NCBI GenBank assembly: GCA_002438345.1
Contig: DJUJ01000176.1
Coordinates: 404-6,125 of the forward strand
Source of the DNA: Paenibacillus sp. UBA6285
GTDB taxonomy: Bacteria; Bacillota; Bacilli; Paenibacillales; Paenibacillaceae
Direction: 5' to 3'
DNA length: 5,722 nt
Positions 1 through 4,437 of the stretch are shown piece by piece. Under the pieces are notes generated by a model. That model did no database searches. It saw only the letters and a program-made list of their open reading frames with translations, and was not told where the DNA came from. The position numbers were made by a program, and so were the translations under genes. Positions within the stretch are counted from its first letter, which is position 1. Each line of letters opens with the position of its first letter.

Positions 1-637
1 CACTCAGCAAAATATCCGGTACCTTCCAGCCGCGAAACTCAGCAGGCCGTGTGTAGTGTGGATATTCCAGCAACCCTGTGCTGAAGGAGTCGGATATCGC
101 AGATGTTTCATTTCCAAGTGCTCCCGGCTGCAGCCGAACTACGGAATCTATAACCGTCAACGCAGGCAACTCTCCGCCAGTTAACACGTAATCTCCGATT
201 GACAATTCATCTGTTACCAGATGCTCACGAATGCGCTCATCATATCCCTCATAGTGCCCACATATGAAGATCAGATGCTGTTCCTGTGCCAGCTCCTCTG
301 CAATCTTCTGATTGTAGGTTTTTCCTTGCGGGCACATAAGGATTATACGCGGCTTAACAGATACGGCTTTATCTGAACTATCGTTGTCATCCTTAATTGG
401 TGTAATACCGAGTACATGCTCTACTGCAGCAAAAATCGGATCAGGCTTGAGTACCATGCCCCCACCGCCGCCATACGGTGTATCATCTACACTATTGTGC
501 TTATTTCCCGAGAAATCACGGAAGTTCACAGCATTTAAGGATACGATTCCTTTTTCACGAGCTTTGCCAAGAATACTTGTGCTAAATACGCCTTCGCACA
601 TTTCTGGAAACAGCGTAAGCACATCAATTCTCATCAT
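1..637 (-). CDS. trmD: tRNA (guanine-37-N1)-methyltransferase TrmD, 3' end cut by the window edge
   Basis: SPOUT-family methyltransferase that uses S-adenosylmethionine to methylate G37, next to the anticodon of tRNAs reading CUN, CCN and CGG codons, which prevents +1 frameshifting; cytoplasmic dimer. The frame is open from the ATG to the window edge, giving 212 residues. Family members have about 240-250, so roughly 30-40 C-terminal residues lie outside. Visible motifs are [12 protein letters not shown] at the N-terminus, a [12 protein letters not shown] loop (54-65), and the knot and cofactor region [10 protein letters not shown] (127-136) with [11 protein letters not shown] (146-156). R168 and D183 (in DDSF) appear to match the Arg154 and catalytic Asp169 of the E. 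coli enzyme. PHYTRP (193-198) and VPDILLS end the visible part. The start overlaps the rimM stop (ATGA), with GGAAGGG just upstream. A second ATG follows at 634, so either may be used. Residues 78-96 form an acidic, serine-rich loop that looks longer than in Bacillus. Identification is firm. Confidence 0.97.
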   Translation of the reverse strand, partial: MMRIDVLTLFPEMCEGVFSTSILGKAREKGIVSLNAVNFRDFSGNKHNSVDDTPYGGGGGMVLKPDPIFAAVEHVLGITPIKDDNDSSDKAVSVKPRIILMCPQGKTYNQKIAEELAQEQHLIFICGHYEGYDERIREHLVTDELSIGDYVLTGGELPALTVIDSVVRLQPGALGNETSAISDSFSTGLLEYPHYTRPAEFRGWKVPDILLS

Positions 638-1158
638 GGCAATAGCCCTTCCATCAAATGAACAGTAATTCGTTTGGCCTCAATGTCCACATTCAGCACT
701 ACATCATTGATTACAGGAATAAGGATGTCTTGTCCTTTTGCAGGCTTAACAACCCACACGTCATTCGCACCTGGCTGTAGGATCTCCGTAATGGTACCAA
801 GCGGCTGGCTTCCCTCTTCATCCGTGTATACCTCACAACCAACGATTTGGTGGAAGTAGTATTCGTTCTCAGGCAGATCAACCAAATCATTGCTTGGAAC
901 CTTCAGGAGACTACCTTTATACTTTTCCACTTCGTTGATGTTCGTATACCCCTTGAGCTTAACGATGAACATACCCTTGTGCTCACGAGCGGATTCTACA
1001 GTTACTTCGAATTTAGAACTGCCATCTGCGGGGATAACCAGCAGCTTCTTACCTGCAGCAAAACGAACATCAGGGAAATCGGTATGGGATAATACTTTAA
1101 CCTCCCCGCGAATACCATGTGTATTCACAAGTCTGCCTACGGTTAATTCTTCTGTCAT
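634..1158 (-). CDS. rimM: Ribosome maturation factor RimM
   Basis: 16S rRNA processing and 30S assembly factor that binds ribosomal protein S19 and helps mature the 30S head. The protein is 174 residues, the same as the Bacillus subtilis protein as I recall it. The N-terminal RimM barrel shows [13 protein letters not shown] (8-20). The C-terminal PRC-barrel half begins at [12 protein letters not shown] (99-110) and carries GANDVWVV (130-137) and [10 protein letters not shown] (145-154). The frame stays open for 14 codons upstream to an ATG at 1200. The start at 1158 is preferred because AAAGGAGAGG lies just upstream of it and family homology begins there. The gap of 89 bases after khpA holds a terminator-like hairpin, so rimM may receive reduced readthrough from the upstream operon. 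The TGA stop is embedded in the trmD start, which suggests translational coupling of the two genes. Confidence 0.97.
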   Translation of the reverse strand: MTEELTVGRLVNTHGIRGEVKVLSHTDFPDVRFAAGKKLLVIPADGSSKFEVTVESAREHKGMFIVKLKGYTNINEVEKYKGSLLKVPSNDLVDLPENEYYFHQIVGCEVYTDEEGSQPLGTITEILQPGANDVWVVKPAKGQDILIPVINDVVLNVDIEAKRITVHLMEGLLP

Positions 1159-1198
1159 ATAACCCTCTCCTTTACAAGCTTCATCTATATATTTGAAC

Positions 1199-1231
1199 AA
1201 AAAGGAGCCGGGATATACTATCCCTAGCCCC
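1199..1231 (-). terminator. Terminator or attenuator hairpin between khpA and rimM
   Basis: On the minus strand GGGGCT, a bulged A, GGGATA, loop GTA, TATCCC, GGCTCC folds into a 12-bp stem. It has two G-T wobbles and one bulge and is followed at once by TTTTTGTT. This is the classic layout of an intrinsic terminator. Because rimM and trmD follow in the same direction with no recognisable promoter in the remaining bases, it more likely acts as a partial terminator that lowers rimM-trmD expression relative to rpsP-khpA, or as an RNA processing or 3'-end stabilising structure. The structure is read directly from the sequence; its activity is inferred. Confidence 0.7.
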
Positions 1232-1247
1232 TCATTGTACGCATCAT

Positions 1248-1478
1248 TTAAGATAAAATATCTACAGTTACGCGTTTATCGCTCTTGACTGCTGCAGATG
1301 TGACTACTGTGCGGAGCGCCTTAGCGATCCTTCCTTGCTTGCCAATGACCTTCCCTACATCATCAGGATGTACGGACAGTTCATAGACAATTAGGTGTTC
1401 CTTCTCCACCGCTCGTACCGTCACATCTTCCGGATGATCCACTAAAGCCTTAGCAATTACTCCAACTAATTCTTCCAT
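1248..1478 (-). CDS. khpA: KH-domain RNA-binding protein KhpA (YlqC family)
   Basis: Small single-KH RNA-binding protein of 76 residues. In Bacillota, KhpA pairs with KhpB (EloR/Jag) as an RNA chaperone complex linked to cell elongation and division. The KH fold is recognised by the VGKVIGKQGRIAKALR segment (41-56), which holds the nucleic-acid-binding GxxG loop as GKQG (46-49). The N-terminus MEELVGVIAKALVDHP is typical of the family. The ATG at 1478 is chosen over the upstream in-frame TTG at 1493 because GAGGG sits six bases before it and overlaps that alternative codon region. The gene lies 22 bases after the rpsP stop, as in other Bacillota. In Bacillus subtilis, ylqD follows at this point; here there is only a hairpin and then rimM. 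Confidence 0.95.
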   Translation of the reverse strand: MEELVGVIAKALVDHPEDVTVRAVEKEHLIVYELSVHPDDVGKVIGKQGRIAKALRTVVTSAAVKSDKRVTVDILS

Positions 1479-1500
1479 AGAGGACCCTCGCAATCAGTCA

Positions 1501-1773
1501 TTATTTCTGTTGCTTAAGCTCATGAAACTTCTTCATCACGCCTGCTTTGGAAAGCAAGTTGCGGACGGTATCAGATGCTTGCGCACCTGTTTGAAGCCAT
1601 TTAAGAGCTTTTTCCTCATCGATCTTAACTACTGCCGGTTGTTCAATCGGATTATAATAACCGATTTCCTCGATAAAACGACCGTCACGAGGGGACCGGG
1701 AATCGGAAACCACTACACGATAGAAAGGCGCTTTATGCGCTCCCATTCTTTTCAGACGAATACGTACTGCCAC
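1501..1773 (-). CDS. rpsP: 30S ribosomal protein S16
   Basis: Structural protein of the small ribosomal subunit that binds 16S rRNA in the body and is needed for 30S assembly. It has 90 residues, the usual Bacillota length, and shows the family signature [20 protein letters not shown] (3-22) followed by [19 protein letters not shown] (24-42). The start codon is GTG at 1773. It is supported by an exceptionally strong Shine-Dalgarno site five bases upstream and by the conserved M-A-V-R-I-R start. It follows ffh after 47 bases with no convincing promoter or terminator between them, so it is probably co-transcribed with ylxM-ffh. Identification is secure. Confidence 0.98.
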   Translation of the reverse strand: MAVRIRLKRMGAHKAPFYRVVVSDSRSPRDGRFIEEIGYYNPIEQPAVVKIDEEKALKWLQTGAQASDTVRNLLSKAGVMKKFHELKQQK

Positions 1774-1778
1774 GAAAA

Positions 1779-1790
1779 ATCACCTCCTTA
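1779..1790 (-). promoter_or_regulatory. Very strong Shine-Dalgarno site of rpsP
   Basis: The minus strand reads TAAGGAGGTGAT, 12 consecutive bases complementary to the 3' end of bacterial 16S rRNA, then five bases (TTTTC) and the GTG start of rpsP. This settles the GTG as the start and predicts high translation, as expected for a ribosomal protein made in far larger amounts than the Ffh encoded on the same transcript. Confidence 0.9.
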
Positions 1791-1820
1791 TAATAGTTTC
1801 GATATATTAGAGCACCTAGA

Positions 1821-3206
1821 TCATTTAAAAGGGAACTTCATCCCTTTTCCACCAAGGCCTTTAAGCTGCTTCATGGCGTTCTTCTTGGAGGCCTTGCCTC
1901 CTCCGCCCATCATACCGGAGAATTGCTTCATCATCTTACGCATCTCATCAAATTGCTTGATGAGGCGGTTAACCTCAGCGACCGAGGTTCCACTACTAGT
2001 AGCAATACGCTTGCGACGGTTATGGTTGATGATCTCAGGCTGTTGCTTCTCCGACTTAGTCATAGAATGAACTATGGCTTCAACGCGGCCCATTTGCTTG
2101 TCGTCAACCTTCAAGTCCTTAATGCCCTTAGCTTTGTTCATGCCAGGCAGCATATCAAGAATTTGATCAATCGGGCCAAGCTTCTTCACCTGATCCATCT
2201 GCTCAAGGAAATCATCAAACGTAAATTCTGCATTACGCATCTTACGTTCCATTTCCTTAGCTTTGTCAGTGTCAATGTTCGCCTGGGCTTTTTCAATCAG
2301 CGACAGCATGTCGCCCATGCCCAGAATCCGCGATGCCATTCGTTCCGGATGAAACGGCTCCAGTGCGTCGATCTTCTCACCTAACGCAGCGAATTTGATC
2401 GGGCAACCAGTAACAGCTTTGACAGACAGTGCAGCACCACCACGGCTATCGCCGTCGAGCTTCGTCAATACAACCCCCGTAAGCTCAAGCTGCTTATTAA
2501 AGCTCTCGGCTACGTTTACGGCGTCTTGCCCGGTCATTGCATCTACAACAAGAAGTACTTCGTCAGGATTTACAACGCCCCGAATCTGCTTCAGTTCTTC
2601 CATCAGTTCTTCATCAATATGCAGGCGGCCTGCAGTATCAATAATTACATAATCAAGTCCGTTATCCTTCGCATGTTGTACAGCTTGTCTGGCAATCTCT
2701 ACCGGACTAGTCTGATCACCTAGCGTGAACACTGGAACTTTAATCTGTTCTCCCAGCACCTGAAGCTGTTTGATCGCAGCCGGGCGATAAATATCTCCCG
2801 CAACGAGCAATGGACGATGATTACCCTTCTGTAAGAGCTTGGCCAGCTTACCCGAAGTGGTTGTCTTACCCGCCCCTTGTAGACCCGCCATCATAATAAT
2901 GGTCGGTGGCTTGTTCGACTTCGCCAGCTTCGCTTGGCTTCCGCCCATCAGCTCGGTTAGTTCCTTGTTAACGATGTCGATAATGACCATACCAGGAGTA
3001 AAGCGGTCCATGACTTCTTTGCCAATAGACTTTTCTTTCACCTTAGCTACGAATTCTTTAACTACCTTGAAGTTAACGTCGGCTTCCAGAAGGGCCAGCC
3101 GTACTTCGCGCATAGCTTCGTTTACGTCATCTTCGGATACTTTACCTTTACCGCGCAGCTTGCTGAACACATTCTGCAATCTTCCGGTTAAACCTTCAAA
3201 CGCCAT
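1821..3206 (-). CDS. ffh: Signal recognition particle GTPase Ffh (SRP54)
   Basis: Protein subunit of the signal recognition particle. It binds SRP RNA and signal sequences emerging from the ribosome, then pairs with FtsY at the membrane to hand the nascent chain to SecYEG. The 461 residues comprise the helical N domain (1-90), the GTPase G domain with GLQGAGKT P-loop (108-115), DIYRPAA (138-144), DTAGR (190-194), TKLDGDSRGG (248-257) and the GEKIDALEPF closing motif (276-285), then the methionine-rich M domain (about 300-461). The SRP-RNA helix-turn-helix is at 396-419, and the tail is rich in Gly, Lys and Met. The usual RIAxGSGT reads RIATSSGT here, so the first glycine of GSG is a serine. 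The ATG at 3206 has GGGAG ten bases upstream, slightly far. The gene starts 21 bases after the ylxM stop. The protein is somewhat longer than the Bacillus subtilis one (about 446). Confidence 0.98.
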   Translation of the reverse strand: MAFEGLTGRLQNVFSKLRGKGKVSEDDVNEAMREVRLALLEADVNFKVVKEFVAKVKEKSIGKEVMDRFTPGMVIIDIVNKELTELMGGSQAKLAKSNKPPTIIMMAGLQGAGKTTTSGKLAKLLQKGNHRPLLVAGDIYRPAAIKQLQVLGEQIKVPVFTLGDQTSPVEIARQAVQHAKDNGLDYVIIDTAGRLHIDEELMEELKQIRGVVNPDEVLLVVDAMTGQDAVNVAESFNKQLELTGVVLTKLDGDSRGGAALSVKAVTGCPIKFAALGEKIDALEPFHPERMASRILGMGDMLSLIEKAQANIDTDKAKEMERKMRNAEFTFDDFLEQMDQVKKLGPIDQILDMLPGMNKAKGIKDLKVDDKQMGRVEAIVHSMTKSEKQQPEIINHNRRKRIATSSGTSVAEVNRLIKQFDEMRKMMKQFSGMMGGGGKASKKNAMKQLKGLGGKGMKFPFK

Positions 3207-3227
3207 ATGCAGATTTCTCCCTTCATG

Positions 3228-3584
3228 CTACTCTAACCTCTGCAAGCGATCCACGATCTCCGCGAACCGAAGTTTATATTGCTCAGGCAGCATCCCATTC
3301 TCCGGCAGTCTGCGCAGTTCTTCTAAATATTTGGTACGACTCTCATGCTTCACTAATAAACCAAGTTTTTCTTCATAATTTTCTAAGACTTGCTCCGCCC
3401 GTTTAATATGTTCATAAACGGCTTGGCGGCTGATTTCAAATTCAGCGGCGATTTCTCCCAAGGAAAAATCATCGTGAAAATAATATTTAAGAAACGTTTG
3501 CTGCTTATCTGTAAGCAGTCGTTCATAGAAGGCAAAAAGCAAATTGATACGATTCGTTTTCTCGAGCCTATTCTCCTGACTCAT
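3228..3584 (-). CDS. ylxM: SRP-operon helix-turn-helix protein YlxM (UPF0122)
   Basis: Small protein of 118 residues in the YlxM/p13 family, encoded just before ffh across Bacillota. It resembles sigma factor region 4, and in streptococci YlxM has been reported to bind SRP components and modulate the SRP. Residues 25-65 ([33 protein letters not shown]) form the predicted helix-turn-helix, followed by a charged, probably coiled helix (60-92) and a C-terminal helix ending VDRLQRLE. The frame is open to an ATG at 3671, but the start at 3584 is preferred. It has AGGGAG eight bases upstream and family-like [17 protein letters not shown], while the upstream extension would run through the promoter. 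It is the first gene of the operon. Whether it regulates transcription or acts on the SRP itself cannot be told from sequence. Confidence 0.93.
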   Translation of the reverse strand: MSQENRLEKTNRINLLFAFYERLLTDKQQTFLKYYFHDDFSLGEIAAEFEISRQAVYEHIKRAEQVLENYEEKLGLLVKHESRTKYLEELRRLPENGMLPEQYKLRFAEIVDRLQRLE

Positions 3585-3585
3585 T

Positions 3586-3599
3586 AAGGGCACTCCCTT
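3586..3599 (-). promoter_or_regulatory. Hairpin over the ylxM ribosome binding site
   Basis: On the minus strand AAGGG, loop AGTG, CCCTT forms a perfect 5-bp stem with a four-base loop. It ends one base before the ylxM ATG. The 5' arm is itself the Shine-Dalgarno sequence, so folding would compete with 30S binding. The stem is short and may be chance or a mild brake on translation. The pairing is seen directly; the effect is inferred. Confidence 0.4.
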
Positions 3600-3638
3600 C
3601 GTCAAGGAAAAACACTTTACACCTTCACAATGTCCCTT

Positions 3639-3667
3639 ATGATACCTAAAAGAAAGAGAGATGTCAA
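3639..3667 (-). promoter_or_regulatory. Sigma-A type promoter of the ylxM-ffh-rpsP operon
   Basis: On the minus strand a perfect -35 box TTGACA (3667-3662) is separated by exactly 17 bases from TATCAT (3644-3639), which matches five of six bases of the -10 consensus. Transcription would begin near 3632 and leave a leader of about 48 bases before the ylxM ATG. The bases upstream of the -35 box are A/T-rich and could serve as an UP element. The -35 box and most of the spacer lie inside the inverted repeat at 3649-3694. No other promoter of comparable quality was seen in the window. Confidence 0.82.
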
Positions 3668-3694
3668 GCATTTTTACTTGTCATCTCTTTCTTT
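3649..3694. repeat. Inverted repeat between trhA and ylxM, possible terminator or operator
   Basis: Two arms of 20 and 18 bases (3649-3668 and 3677-3694) are complementary except for one A-A mismatch and a two-base bulge, with an eight-base loop. As RNA on the minus strand it would form a stem with a U-rich 3' side (TCTTTCTTTT), so it can plausibly terminate trhA transcription 40-85 bases after its stop. It is the only hairpin seen in that gap. It is roughly symmetric and could act in both directions. The right half of the ylxM promoter falls inside it, so it could also be a protein-binding operator or influence initiation. Confidence 0.65.
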
Positions 3695-3733
3695 ATTAAA
3701 AATCCCATATTTCCAAAGAAAATCCGTTTGAAA

Positions 3734-4381
3734 TTATTGGATCGGCAGTACATAAATCAATACGGCGAAGAAGTGTGTAACACTACCTGCAAGGACAAAT
3801 ATATGCCAAATCGCATGATGGTACGGAAACCCTCTCCACACATAAAAAACCGTACCTAATGTATAGAGCACCCCACCAGCCATCAGCAGGATCATACCAC
3901 CGTCTGCTACAACAGCCGAAAGAGGATTCCAGGCGATTACAATCAGCCACCCCATGGCGATGTAGAATATGGTGGACATGAACAGAAACTTTTTAACAAA
4001 AAATGCCTTGAAGAAAACGCCAAACACTGCGATTCCCCAAATAACGCCGAATAAGCTCCATCCAAGTGTACCCCGAATAGCTACTAACAAAAAGGGTGTA
4101 TATGTGCCTGCAATAAACAGATAAATAGCGGAATGATCGAAAAATTCGAACAAATCCTTCGCCTTACCCTCTTTGAGACTATGCACTAGTGTTGAATTAA
4201 GATACAGAAGCAGCATTGTCGTTCCATAGATGGAGAAGCTGACCACATGCCATGTCGTTCCTTTCAGACTTGCAAAAACAACAAGCAGCACAAGTGCAGC
4301 CACGCTTAATACCGTTCCAATCCCGTGCGTAATCGCATTCGCGACTTCTTCTCTCCGGCTGTAGGTGTGAGTATTTGCCAT
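3734..4381 (-). CDS. trhA: Hemolysin III family (PAQR) membrane protein TrhA
   Basis: Seven-helix inner-membrane protein of the TrhA/hemolysin III branch of the PAQR family. Despite the old name, family members are mostly not toxins; a role in membrane lipid or energetic homeostasis has been reported for the E. coli protein. The 215 residues show hydrophobic segments at about 17-38, 44-66, 84-103, 107-128, 134-152, 160-182 and 190-212. PAQR motifs are complete: EEVANAITHGIG (11-22), S63 to H67 (SxxxH), D82-H83, GTYTPF (92-97), and H189xxxH193. H67, D82, H189 and H193 match the metal-binding residues of adiponectin receptors. An ATG two codons upstream (4387) sits only two bases after GGAAGG. 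The ATG at 4381 has proper spacing and is preferred. The gene begins about 56 bases after the carboxypeptidase stop and has its own extended -10 promoter. Confidence 0.95.
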   Translation of the reverse strand: MANTHTYSRREEVANAITHGIGTVLSVAALVLLVVFASLKGTTWHVVSFSIYGTTMLLLYLNSTLVHSLKEGKAKDLFEFFDHSAIYLFIAGTYTPFLLVAIRGTLGWSLFGVIWGIAVFGVFFKAFFVKKFLFMSTIFYIAMGWLIVIAWNPLSAVVADGGMILLMAGGVLYTLGTVFYVWRGFPYHHAIWHIFVLAGSVTHFFAVLIYVLPIQ

Positions 4382-4412
4382 ATCCATATCCTTCCGTCTA
4401 AGCTTTCTTTCT

Positions 4413-4421
4413 ATTATACCA
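4413..4421 (-). promoter_or_regulatory. Extended -10 promoter of trhA
   Basis: The minus strand reads TGGTATAAT, a perfect -10 hexamer with the TG extension, about 30 bases before the trhA start. No good -35 box is found at 16-18 bases upstream, which is normal for extended -10 promoters. Transcription would begin near 4406. No terminator is visible after the carboxypeptidase, so trhA may also receive readthrough. Confidence 0.6.
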
Positions 4422-4437
4422 CGCGTACCCTACTTGA

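Noticed and set aside
384..668. Plus-strand open frame opposite trmD containing a run of prolines.
   Set aside because: The prolines are the mirror of the glycine-rich PYGGGGG motif of trmD; there is no independent support.
1159..1203. Possible separate promoter for rimM-trmD after the hairpin (A/T-rich bases TATATA).
   Set aside because: No -35-like box lies at suitable spacing and there is no TG extension. A/T-richness alone is not enough.
1774..1820. Possible rpsP-specific promoter in the ffh-rpsP gap (TATTAT).
   Set aside because: The bases 17 upstream match TTGACA at only two positions, and the hexamer overlaps the Shine-Dalgarno region, leaving no room for a leader.
1510..2070. Open frame of 186 codons on the plus strand across rpsP and the 3' end of ffh.
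   Set aside because: It is antisense to two secure genes, resembles no protein I know, has no convincing ribosome binding site and crosses a gene boundary. It is a shadow frame.
2839..3378. Open frame of 179 codons on the plus strand opposite the N and G domains of ffh and part of ylxM.
   Set aside because: Its composition (serine- and proline-rich, low complexity) is that of a reverse-strand shadow of a conserved gene, and it lacks start signals.
3586..3640. Possible riboswitch-like alternative pairing of TAAGGG next to the -10 box with CCCTTA next to the ylxM start.
   Set aside because: TAAGGG overlaps the -10 box and lies almost entirely upstream of the predicted transcription start, so it would not be in the main transcript.
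3585..3671. N-terminal extension of ylxM to the ATG at 3671.
   Set aside because: The extension would have to be transcribed from upstream of the recognised promoter, and it lacks family similarity. The start at 3584 has a well placed Shine-Dalgarno site.
3734..4381. Reading the hemolysin III gene as a virulence toxin.
   Set aside because: The family name is historical. Full PAQR motifs and the housekeeping neighbourhood point to a membrane homeostasis role.
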